Source: CAIUKV01 sp041659105
GTDB lineage: Bacteria; Actinomycetota; Acidimicrobiia; IMCC26256; PALSA-555
DNA length: 8,324 nucleotides
Direction: 5' to 3'
Assembly: GCA_041659105.1 (NCBI GenBank)
Contig: JBAZYX010000136.1
Span: 1-8,324, forward strand
A program made the position numbers and the translations under genes. This document shows positions 1 through 5,967 of the stretch, piece by piece; positions within the stretch are counted from its first letter, which is position 1, and the number at the start of each line of letters is the position of its first letter. The notes beneath the pieces are model-generated. The model was not told the DNA's origin and did no database searches. It saw only the letters and a list, made by a program, of their open reading frames with translations.

Positions 1-816
1 GCCGTAGTCGTCGACGGTCACGCGCACGCCGAACGCCGGGTTCGGCGCGGCGGGTGCACCGGGCCAGGTGGTGGAGTCCATGCCCAGGGGACCGGTGAGG
101 CGCTGCTGCGCGACGGTCGCGAAGTCGGTGCCGCCGAGCACCTCCACCAGTCGCCCGATCACGAGGAACGGGGAGTTGCCGTACGAGAAGGCCGACCCCG
201 GAGTGAACTCGCGTGGCGACGACGCGAGTGTGCGCACGCACGTGGCCAGCGCCGTGCCGTTGTCCTGGCACGGGTTGTCGCGCACGCCCGAGGTGTGGTC
301 CATGAGCATGCGCGGCGTGATCGGCGGGTTCGAGCCGGCGAACTCGGGCAGCCACTTCGCGATGTCGTCGTCGAGCCCGACGAGGCCCTGGTCGACGAAG
401 GTCATGAGGGTCGCGGCGGTGAGCCACTTCGTCGACGATGCCACGGCGAGCGGCGTCCCGCCGGACACGCCGCCGACGGTGTGCTCGTGGATCACCGAGC
501 CGTCCGCGGCAACGATCCGGACCATCCCGCCCCCCAGACCGGCGACGCGCACGCGCTCGTCCAGGAGCGCGTCGGTGGCCACGAACGCATCGGGGGGGAA
601 CACCGTGCGCACGGGGATCGTCGTCGTGGTGGTGACCGCCACCGTCGTGGGGACCGGGACGGTGGCCGTGACCGGGGCAGCGGTCGGGTCGCTCGCGGCC
701 TCGTCGGCGGACGACGAGGACCCGCAGCCCGCCAGCAGCAACACCGTGGCGACCAGAGCCAGGGTTCGCGCGCCGGGCGCGGTCGCCAGGAAGGGTCTCC
801 GCCGCACCGTGAGCAT
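1..816 (-). CDS. Serine hydrolase lipoprotein, beta-lactamase/PBP4* (class C-like) family, C-terminus cut by window edge
   Basis: 272 residues are visible, starting at ATG 816 and reading out of the window at base 1. Residues 17-31 form a hydrophobic signal ending in the lipobox LLAGC (Cys31), so the product should be a lipid-anchored exported protein. A serine-rich stretch and a Thr/Val/Pro linker (about 33-70) follow, typical of a spacer between membrane anchor and enzyme. The catalytic domain begins near residue 74. It shows the SxxK nucleophile motif SSTK (Ser127, Lys130), a TPRMLMDHTSG segment (167-177) and the second motif SYGNS with Tyr212 and Asn214, the YxN signature of class C beta-lactamases, D,D-carboxypeptidases and related esterases. 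The third motif (KTG or HxG) would lie beyond the window. Family members hydrolyse beta-lactams, D-Ala-D-Ala peptides or small esters; the sequence does not say which. The ribosome binding site is weak (GTGGGA just upstream). The gene is divergent from the SRPBCC gene across 55 bases. Confidence 0.9.
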   Translation of the reverse strand, partial: MLTVRRRPFLATAPGARTLALVATVLLLAGCGSSSSADEAASDPTAAPVTATVPVPTTVAVTTTTTIPVRTVFPPDAFVATDALLDERVRVAGLGGGMVRIVAADGSVIHEHTVGGVSGGTPLAVASSTKWLTAATLMTFVDQGLVGLDDDIAKWLPEFAGSNPPITPRMLMDHTSGVRDNPCQDNGTALATCVRTLASSPREFTPGSAFSYGNSPFLVIGRLVEVLGGTDFATVAQQRLTGPLGMDSTTWPGAPAAPNPAFGVRVTVDDYG

Positions 817-871
817 CGTCCCACAGGCTCGTCGTCGCGGCGGTCTCGGGGCCAGTCGTTCGGCTCGGACC

Positions 872-1366
872 GTGAAGGATTCCGTGACCGTCCACATCGC
901 GGCTCCGCCCGAGACGGTGTGGGGCCTGGTGAGCGACATCACGAACACCGGGAAGTTCAGCCCCGAGACCTTCGAGGCGGAGTGGCTCGACGGTGCCTCG
1001 GCGCCCGCCGTGGGCGTGCGGTTCCGCGGCCACGTGCGCCGCGACGGCCGCGGTCCGGTGCACTGGACGAAGTGCGAGATCGTTGCGTGCGAGCCGGGTC
1101 GCGAGTTCACCTTCGTGGCGCCCGAACGGGTCAAGGCCGTGGCCGAGGAATCCGCCCGAGACAAGGGATTCCGGGGGGCGACGGGGCTCGGCGCGCGCCG
1201 ACCCCGTACAGTCGGCGGCCTTGGCAGGAGCCCCCACTCTCTGCATGCGTCGCTGCTTCGCGCCCGTCTTGGTGGTGCTCGCGTTGCTGGCGACAGCATT
1301 CACCGTGGTTCCCGCGACGCGAGCGAACGCGACGCCCGCGTCCGATCTCCAGGCTCAGGCCGATGA
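872..1366 (+). CDS. SRPBCC (START-like/polyketide cyclase) family protein with apparent internal deletion; probable pseudogene
   Basis: The first ~82 residues from GTG 872 match the N-terminal half of a small SRPBCC protein: DSVTVHIAAPPETVWGLVSD (3-22), then SPETFEAEWLDG and the strands FRGHVRR, WTKCEIVACEPGREFTFV. These proteins bind hydrophobic ligands in a helix-grip cavity and are usually about 140-150 residues long. After FTFV (to about base 1117) the expected strands (a WxY strand, then GGTxVTES) are absent. The frame passes straight into PERVKAVAEESA (84-95, to about base 1156), which resembles the family's C-terminal helix. About 50 residues therefore seem to be missing by a near in-frame deletion (inference). 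The remaining ~69 codons look non-native and overlap the NlpC/P60 gene by 122 bases. No other frame restores the missing part. An alternative start, GTG 884, has a better ribosome binding site (AAGGA at 875-879), but the DSVTVHI opening is usual in relatives. The product is probably non-functional. Confidence 0.6.
   Translation: MKDSVTVHIAAPPETVWGLVSDITNTGKFSPETFEAEWLDGASAPAVGVRFRGHVRRDGRGPVHWTKCEIVACEPGREFTFVAPERVKAVAEESARDKGFRGATGLGARRPRTVGGLGRSPHSLHASLLRARLGGARVAGDSIHRGSRDASERDARVRSPGSGR
1207..1212 (+). promoter_or_regulatory. Candidate -10 box for the NlpC/P60 gene
   Basis: TACAGT fits the TAnnnT pattern of actinobacterial housekeeping promoters. It lies 32 bases before ATG 1245, so transcription would start near 1219, just ahead of the AGGAG at 1226-1230. 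No convincing -35 hexamer is seen about 17 bases upstream. The site lies inside the decayed SRPBCC reading frame. Confidence 0.3.
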
Positions 1367-2291
1367 GCTCGCGGCGCAGATCGACCAGAACGCCGAGAAG
1401 GCCGCAGAGCTGAGCGAGCAGATCAAGCACGCCGAAGAGCTGCTCGACGTGGCGAACGCGGCGGTCGCGGACGCGCAGGCGCGCATCGCCGCGGCGAAGG
1501 TGGAGACCGAGCGCCTCGCCGAGCTCGTACGCGAGCACGCGGCCGTCGCGTACCGGAACTCGACCAGTGCGGACTCGGTCAGCGTGTTCTCGGTGAAGCC
1601 GGAAGCGAGCTCGCGACTCGAGCACTACACCGAGGCCGCGACGACGCGCGACGACGCGACGATGCACCAGCTCACCGTCGCGCGCGAGGAGTACGCGCGA
1701 ATCCAGGCCGCGGCCGAAGACGCCGCGCGCGTGGCGCAGGTCCAGAAGAACGACCTCGCGCAGAAGCGGAGCGAGTTCGAGGCGCAGAACGCCGAGCTCG
1801 ACCGCAACCTCGCCAAGGTGCAGGGCGACCTCGAGGAAGCCGTGGCCAAGGCCGAAGCGGAGCGGCTCGCAGCCCTCGCGCCGCCGCCCAACGTCGCGGC
1901 GAACGCCGCGTCGGCCACCGGGTCGAGCTTCGATCCCGCGAACCTCCCGCCTGCAACCGGTCGCGGCGCGGCGGCCGTCGCGTACGCGATGGCGCAGCTC
2001 GGCAAGCCCTACGTGTACGCAGGCACCGGGCCCGACGCCTTCGACTGCTCGGGGCTGACGATGATGGCGTGGGCCGCGGCCGGCGTCTCGATGGGTCACA
2101 ACTCGGAGTCGCAGTACGCGCGGTTCCCGAAGGTCCCCATGAACCAGCTCGAGCCCGGCGACATCGTGTGGAGTCCCGGTCACGTGGGCATCTACGTGGG
2201 GAGCGGCGCCGTGATCCACGCACCCCACACCGGCGACGTGGTGGGCTACATCAACGTCTCGTACTTCCAGGGCGCGGTCCGGCCGGGCTAG
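1245..2291 (+). CDS. Secreted NlpC/P60 family peptidoglycan endopeptidase with N-terminal coiled coil
   Basis: This 348-residue protein is a probable D,L-endopeptidase that cuts peptide stems of peptidoglycan outside the membrane. Residues 1-29 are a signal peptide (basic MRR, hydrophobic core, signal peptidase I site after ANA). Residues 34-100 and 140-210 are Ala/Glu/Lys/Gln-rich helices with coiled-coil character, as in RipA/PcsB-type hydrolases, where such a region holds the enzyme inactive or binds a divisome partner. A proline/alanine linker (212-240) leads to the NlpC/P60 domain (about 241-348). The catalytic Cys is in FDCSGL (Cys268), the His in GHVGIYVG (His313), and the third polar residue is His325 in VIHAP. 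All three catalytic positions are intact and the domain is complete. ATG 1245 is chosen because it opens the signal peptide. The nearest ribosome binding site (AGGAG, 1226-1230) is 14 bases away, longer than usual. The stop overlaps the start of the next gene. A role in cell separation or wall turnover is likely, but the exact cut site is not known. Confidence 0.92.
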   Translation: MRRCFAPVLVVLALLATAFTVVPATRANATPASDLQAQADELAAQIDQNAEKAAELSEQIKHAEELLDVANAAVADAQARIAAAKVETERLAELVREHAAVAYRNSTSADSVSVFSVKPEASSRLEHYTEAATTRDDATMHQLTVAREEYARIQAAAEDAARVAQVQKNDLAQKRSEFEAQNAELDRNLAKVQGDLEEAVAKAEAERLAALAPPPNVAANAASATGSSFDPANLPPATGRGAAAVAYAMAQLGKPYVYAGTGPDAFDCSGLTMMAWAAAGVSMGHNSESQYARFPKVPMNQLEPGDIVWSPGHVGIYVGSGAVIHAPHTGDVVGYINVSYFQGAVRPG

Positions 2292-2719
2292 TGGACGACC
2301 TCCGCACCAACCGCCAGAAGGAGCTCGAGCGGCTCCGGAACGAGCAGCGCGAGGACCTCGGCGCGCTCCGGTCGGCCGGGGTGAAGGCGTTCCTCGACCG
2401 GGCGCCCGACGGCGTGGTGGACCCGCCGCTCGCGGAGCTCGCGGTGCGGCGCGAGGCGAAGAGCCGCCGGACCGGGGCGGTGGCGCAGAGCATCACCTCG
2501 GTGTTCTCGTACCTCGACGCCCTCGCGGCCGTCGACGTGGTGCGGCGCCTCCACGCGGGCACGCCGGCCACCCGCGCCATCGTCACCGATCTCGTTTCGG
2601 ATCTCTACGAGATCGAACCGCCCGTGCTCGACGCGGAGGTGCTCGGCGCGTACGTGATCCTCATCGAGGCGGCGGATCTCCTCGCGCCCGACGCGGCGAC
2701 ACCGAGCACCACCGACTGA
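2291..2719 (+). CDS. Hypothetical 142-residue helical protein coupled to the NlpC/P60 gene
   Basis: I do not recognise this family. GTG 2291 shares its first base with the TAG stop of the NlpC/P60 gene (TAGTG, 2289-2293), which suggests translational coupling. There is no signal peptide and no membrane segment, so it is probably cytoplasmic. Residues 4-35 are a highly charged helix (RQKELERLRNEQREDL). A middle part (about 48-90) is rich in Arg and Ala with a likely amphipathic helix (SVFSYLDALAAVDVVRRL), and the C-terminal helices (93-132) are acidic (DLVSDLYEIEPPVLDAEVLGAY). The tail is a short Ala/Pro/Thr stretch. Codon pattern matches its neighbours and the frame is clean, so it is likely a real gene. 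It could be a regulatory or structural partner of the hydrolase, but the only evidence is the coupling. A start further downstream, such as GTG 2381, would lose the charged helix. Confidence 0.72.
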   Translation: MDDLRTNRQKELERLRNEQREDLGALRSAGVKAFLDRAPDGVVDPPLAELAVRREAKSRRTGAVAQSITSVFSYLDALAAVDVVRRLHAGTPATRAIVTDLVSDLYEIEPPVLDAEVLGAYVILIEAADLLAPDAATPSTTD

Positions 2720-2721
2720 GC

Positions 2722-2749
2722 GGCGACACCCGGAGTGCCGGGTGCCGTC
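2722..2749. terminator. Hairpin between convergent genes, possible bidirectional terminator
   Basis: CACCCGG (2727-2733) and CCGGGTG (2738-2744) form a perfect 7-bp stem around the loop AGTG. After one A/C mismatch, 4 more pairs (one G-T wobble) extend it to 2722-2749. It fills most of the 36 bases between the stop of the 142-residue protein and the stop of the flavin monooxygenase, which converge here. There is no T-tract on either side, so it is not a canonical intrinsic terminator. Its role is inferred from position. Confidence 0.4.
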
Positions 2750-2755
2750 GTCCGG

Positions 2756-4630
2756 TCACGACAGCTCGAGCGCGTCCCAGTCGACGTTCGTGCACATGCG
2801 GTGGTACTCGGGGCCGTACCACGGCGCGTTCACCTGGAGGCGGCCGAACTCGTTGACGTAGTAGTTCTTCTCGGGCGCGCCTTCCTCTTGGAGGAGGAGC
2901 AGCTTCGAGGCCTCTTCGTCGAGCGCCTCGTTGTAGCGCTCGTAGGCCTCCATCTTGGGCTCGATGCGCGACTTGCCCTCCTCGAGCATTCGCACGAGGC
3001 ACTGCGCCGAGTACGCCGACCAGATCACGTACCAGATGGGCAGGCCCGTCCCACCCGAGAGGGGCTGCGAGTTCGGCCCGTAGAGCATGAACATGTTCGG
3101 GAAGTTCGGCGTCATCATGCTCAGGTACGCGCGCGGGCCGTCCTTGGACCAGAAGTCGTGGATGCTCACGCCGCCCTTGCCGATGTAGTCGGCCGGCCAC
3201 AGGTACTTCATCACCTCGAAGCCGGTGGCGGTGACGATCGTGTCGACCTCGTGCACCGTGCCGTCGGCGGTCTCGATGCCCTTCGGCGTGAGGCGGGCGA
3301 TCGGGTCGGTGACCAGCTCCACGTTGTCGCGCGTGAGCGCCTGGTACCAGCCGTTGTCGACCACCGGTCGCCGCGAGAACGGCGCGTAGTCGGGGACGAG
3401 CTTCTCGATGAGGTCTTGGCGGCCGCCCGTCTGCGCCTTGATGTAGGCGGTCAGGTCGTCGCGCATCTTGTCGTTGAGCGGGTTGAACTTGCCGCCCTGC
3501 GCGACCCACTCCTCGTCGGGCACGAGGAAGTTGTGCGTGCCGAAGAGCGCGGCGATGGCCATGTAGCGCCACCAGTTCCAGTAGCCCGGGAAGTTGTCGA
3601 TCAGCCAGCGGACCTCGGGCTCCACTTCCTTGCCGTACTTGTCGCGCGGGCTGATCCACTGCGGAGTGCGCTGGAACACGTCGACGTGGTCGGCGTCGGC
3701 CGCGATGGGCGCGAGCAGCTGCACACCGGTGGAGCCGTTGCCGATGATCGCGACGCGCTTGCCCGTGGCGTCCCAGTCGGCGGGCCAGCGGGCCGGGTGC
3801 AGGATCTCGCCTTCGAAGCTCTCCTGGCCCTCGAACTGCGGGAACTTCGGGTTGGCGAACGTGCCGACCGCGTTGACGATCGCGTTGGCCTCGATGGTCT
3901 CGATGCCGTCGGGGGAGTCGACCTCGAGCACCCAGACGTTGCGGTCCTCGTCGAACGTGGCCTTCTTCAGGTCACGGTTGAACCGCGTGTTCTCGTAGAC
4001 GCCGTACTTCTTCGACACCATGTCGAGGTAGCCGCGCACCTCGGCGCCGCGCCCGAAGTACTCGGACCAGCGGTACTCCTTCTCGAAGCTGAACTCGTAG
4101 GTGATGGAGATCGTGTCGACGCGGATGTCGGGGTAGCGGTTGATGCTCCACGTGCCCCCGGGCTCCGGACGGCGCTCGAGCACCACGTACGGGATTCCGA
4201 GGCGCTGGAGCTGCACGCCGATGGCGAGACCGCTGAAGCCGCTGCCGATCACCGCGACCATGAAGCCCTCGGGGATCTCGGGCTTGGCGTCGGTCCAGTC
4301 GGTGGTGAAGGGGAAGTCCTTGAACGCCGGGAGGTCGCGCCGGGCCTCGAACTCGAGGTCGCCCATCTGCTCGCCGGTGGCCATGTTGCACAGCGTGCGG
4401 AGCTCGTCCTCGGGCGGCTCCGGCGGCATGCCCGGGCCGGAGTTCTCCTCGAGCCAGGCCACGGCCTTGGCGATCAGGAGCTCCCGGCCCGCGTCGTCGA
4501 GGTTGATCGCCGTGGGGAGGGCGGCGAGCTCGGGGTCCAACGTGTGCTGGTAGAGCGCCACCCGCACGGCGTTCAGGTCGGCAAGCTCCACCGCCCGCCG
4601 GATGAAGGCCGAATCGACCGTGGTGTCCAT
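2756..4630 (-). CDS. Flavin-containing Baeyer-Villiger-type monooxygenase, long form (HAPMO-like)
   Basis: This 624-residue enzyme is predicted to insert one oxygen atom from O2 into a ketone (giving an ester or lactone), or to oxygenate a heteroatom, using FAD and NADPH. The FAD-binding Rossmann motif is GSGFSG (129-134), followed by GGTWSINRYPDIRVD (158-172). The Baeyer-Villiger fingerprint FxGxxxHxxxWP is complete at residues 272-283 (Phe272, Gly274, His278, Trp282, Pro283). The NADPH-binding Rossmann motif is GNGSTG (297-302). DTIVTATGF (463-471) is the usual late FAD-contact motif. About 125 residues precede the FAD domain, making the protein longer than cyclohexanone-monooxygenase-type enzymes and similar in plan to 4-hydroxyacetophenone monooxygenase. 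ATG 4630 is chosen because a strong ribosome binding site, GGGGGAG (4645-4639), sits 8 bases upstream; the frame stays open to an ATG at 4795, but that extension runs into the divergent gene and looks non-coding. The substrate is unknown. It is divergent from the DUF1214 gene. Confidence 0.92.
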   Translation of the reverse strand: MDTTVDSAFIRRAVELADLNAVRVALYQHTLDPELAALPTAINLDDAGRELLIAKAVAWLEENSGPGMPPEPPEDELRTLCNMATGEQMGDLEFEARRDLPAFKDFPFTTDWTDAKPEIPEGFMVAVIGSGFSGLAIGVQLQRLGIPYVVLERRPEPGGTWSINRYPDIRVDTISITYEFSFEKEYRWSEYFGRGAEVRGYLDMVSKKYGVYENTRFNRDLKKATFDEDRNVWVLEVDSPDGIETIEANAIVNAVGTFANPKFPQFEGQESFEGEILHPARWPADWDATGKRVAIIGNGSTGVQLLAPIAADADHVDVFQRTPQWISPRDKYGKEVEPEVRWLIDNFPGYWNWWRYMAIAALFGTHNFLVPDEEWVAQGGKFNPLNDKMRDDLTAYIKAQTGGRQDLIEKLVPDYAPFSRRPVVDNGWYQALTRDNVELVTDPIARLTPKGIETADGTVHEVDTIVTATGFEVMKYLWPADYIGKGGVSIHDFWSKDGPRAYLSMMTPNFPNMFMLYGPNSQPLSGGTGLPIWYVIWSAYSAQCLVRMLEEGKSRIEPKMEAYERYNEALDEEASKLLLLQEEGAPEKNYYVNEFGRLQVNAPWYGPEYHRMCTNVDWDALELS

Positions 4631-4670
4631 GGATGCAGCTCCCCCTGTGGATCGAGCAACGAGATGCGAG

Positions 4671-4676
4671 AAACTA
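4671..4676 (-). promoter_or_regulatory. Candidate -10 box for the monooxygenase gene
   Basis: Read on the minus strand this is TAGTTT (TAnnnT), in one of the few AT-richer spots of the spacer. Transcription would start near 4664, giving a leader of about 33 bases that carries the GGGGGAG ribosome binding site. No good -35 hexamer is visible. Confidence 0.3.
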
Positions 4677-4681
4677 CGCCT

Positions 4682-4693
4682 TCCGGCGCCGGA
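4682..4693. promoter_or_regulatory. 12-base perfect palindrome in the divergent spacer, possible operator
   Basis: TCCGGCGCCGGA is a perfect palindrome. It lies between the candidate -10 boxes of the monooxygenase (minus) and DUF1214 (plus) genes, where a repressor could control both. GC-rich palindromes arise by chance in such DNA, so this is only a candidate and no regulator gene is adjacent. Confidence 0.2.
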
Positions 4694-4706
4694 TTCGCCG
4701 TCCGGG

Positions 4707-4712
4707 TACGGT
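4707..4712 (+). promoter_or_regulatory. Candidate -10 box for the DUF1214 gene
   Basis: TACGGT fits TAnnnT and lies 31 bases before ATG 4744. A start near 4719 would leave a short leader containing the AGAGGGGAG ribosome binding site (4731-4739). It resembles the TACAGT box placed similarly before the NlpC/P60 gene. No clear -35 hexamer is seen. Confidence 0.3.
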
Positions 4713-4743
4713 GCCCCAGTTTGGCGGACGAGAGGGGAGCCTG

Positions 4744-5880
4744 ATGAGCCGAGCACCGTTGACCACCGCGGCGTTCGACGGACTGCTGGGGACACTGGCC
4801 CGGATCCGGGACGAGTACCTCAACAACGAGGACCGGACGTTCGACGAGCTCGAGACGCTGGAGGGGTTCGCGTACGCCCTGCAGATGGTGGGCCACGTGA
4901 GCGAGTTCCTGATCGAGGCCGACCGGGAGCGCCCTCGCTTCTCCCTGATCGTGTCGCCGGCCCGGAAGATCCTGGGCGACAACCCCGACTCGATCTACCA
5001 CCAGGCCGCGATCCGGGGCGACCGCTCGTACCGGATCCGGGGACGCCGGACCGGGCAGGACTACATCTCGTTCACCGTCCACGGCACCGACCCCACCGGC
5101 GGGTACGGCGGGCCGGTGCTCGCCGACATCAACGACACCGATCTCGCGTTCGACGCCGACGACCGGTACGAGATCGTGCTCAGCGCGACGGAGCCGGCCG
5201 ATGGCGACGCCGCCGTTTGGGTGCCGCTCGACGCCGACGCCCGCGCCGTGATCGTGCGGAACTACTTCCAGCACGAGGTCTCCGCGCAGAACGACCCCGA
5301 GATCCACGTCGTGCTCGACATCGAGCCGCTCGAGGACCTCGGACCGTCGCCGGTGCTGACCGACGCCGAGCTGGCCGACCGCATCAACGCGTCGGCCACG
5401 ATGCTCGAGGCGATCACCCTCGGCCTGCGGATCTTCGGTGAGCCGGCGGCGGTGCCGTTCGTGTCGAACGAGCCGAACTCGGTCGGCCCGCCGTGGAGCT
5501 TCCGGGCGACCGGCGAGGCGGTGGCCGGGGCCGTCGACATCTTCTACTCGAGCGGCAGCTTCGACCTCGGTCCCGACGACGCGCTGGTGATGGAGGGAAC
5601 GATCCCGCCGAGCCGGTTCACGAACGTGATGCTGTGGAACCTCCACATGCAGACCCTCGACTACCGGACGCGCCGCACCGCGCTCAACCAGGCCCAGATC
5701 GTTCCCGAGGCCGACGGCTCGTACCGGATCGTGATCAGCGCGCAGGACCCGGGCCTGCCGAACTGGATCGACACCGGGGGTCACCGGCGGGGGACGATCT
5801 TCTGGCGGTTCCTGTTGCCGGAGTCCGACCCCGAGACGCCGCGCTGCACGGTGGTGAAGCTCTCCGAGCTGCGCCCTTGA
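4744..5880 (+). CDS. DUF1214 domain-containing protein
   Basis: This 378-residue protein has no signal peptide or membrane segment, so it is probably cytoplasmic. The ATG is preceded by a good ribosome binding site (AGAGGGGAG, 4 bases away). Residues 1-65 are helical (a DGLLGTLARIRDEYL segment, then EGFAYALQMVGHVSEFLIEAD). The rest is predicted mostly beta, with IYHQAAIRGDRSYRIRGRR (84-102) and a C-terminal DUF1214 signature: LWNLHMQTLDYR (297-308), ISAQDPGLPNWIDTGGHRRG (331-350) and TIFWRFLLPE (351-360), ending TVVKLSEL. The biochemical role of DUF1214 is not established. In many bacteria it is joined to or paired with DUF1254; no DUF1254 part is present here. Actinobacterial relatives often sit near sulfotransferases and lipid or steroid enzymes, which fits the neighbours in this window (from general knowledge, not checked). 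It is divergent from the flavin monooxygenase, so co-regulation is possible. Confidence 0.87.
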   Translation: MSRAPLTTAAFDGLLGTLARIRDEYLNNEDRTFDELETLEGFAYALQMVGHVSEFLIEADRERPRFSLIVSPARKILGDNPDSIYHQAAIRGDRSYRIRGRRTGQDYISFTVHGTDPTGGYGGPVLADINDTDLAFDADDRYEIVLSATEPADGDAAVWVPLDADARAVIVRNYFQHEVSAQNDPEIHVVLDIEPLEDLGPSPVLTDAELADRINASATMLEAITLGLRIFGEPAAVPFVSNEPNSVGPPWSFRATGEAVAGAVDIFYSSGSFDLGPDDALVMEGTIPPSRFTNVMLWNLHMQTLDYRTRRTALNQAQIVPEADGSYRIVISAQDPGLPNWIDTGGHRRGTIFWRFLLPESDPETPRCTVVKLSELRP

Positions 5881-5898
5881 CCCCCTCCCCCCCTCACG

Positions 5899-5945
5899 TT
5901 TTGGCGTCACTCGTGCCGCTGACAGCGGCAGGAGTGACGCCAAAA
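5899..5945. repeat. 47-base inverted repeat between convergent genes; possible terminator or dispersed palindromic element
   Basis: The outer arms TTTTGGCGTCACTC (5899-5912) and GAGTGACGCCAAAA (5932-5945) are perfect 14-base complements. After a single G/G mismatch (5913/5931), TGCCGCT and AGCGGCA add 7 more pairs around the loop GAC. It lies in the 87-base gap between the stops of the DUF1214 gene and the converging oxidoreductase gene, where a bidirectional terminator is expected. However, the 5' arm begins with T's and the 3' arm ends with A's, the reverse of an intrinsic terminator, and the bases beyond are C- or G-runs. It may end transcription by structure alone, or be a REP-like repeat. 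Confidence 0.75.
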
Positions 5946-5967
5946 GGGGGAAGAAGGGCGGAACGCG

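Noticed and set aside
492..824. 110-codon minus-strand open frame with Cys/Arg/Pro-rich translation
   Set aside because: It is a shifted frame of the lipoprotein serine hydrolase, which has the lipobox, SxxK and YxN motifs in the correct frame.
2735..4744. 669-codon plus-strand open frame opposite the flavin monooxygenase
   Set aside because: It is an antisense shadow: repetitive Val/Leu/Glu/Arg composition, no recognisable domain, while the minus strand encodes an enzyme with intact FAD, NADPH and fingerprint motifs.
4631..4795. Upstream extension of the monooxygenase to the ATG at 4795
   Set aside because: It adds 55 Ser/Gly/Arg-rich residues unlike the family, crosses the divergent gene's start, and ignores the strong GGGGGAG site placed for ATG 4630.
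5881..5893. C5-T-C7 run after the DUF1214 stop as a regulatory or Rho-utilisation site
   Set aside because: It is C-rich, but too short and too ordinary in this GC-rich DNA to call a Rho site by eye.
4573..5943. 456-codon minus-strand open frame opposite the DUF1214 gene
   Set aside because: It has shadow composition and would also overlap the start of the monooxygenase gene; the plus-strand DUF1214 reading is clear.
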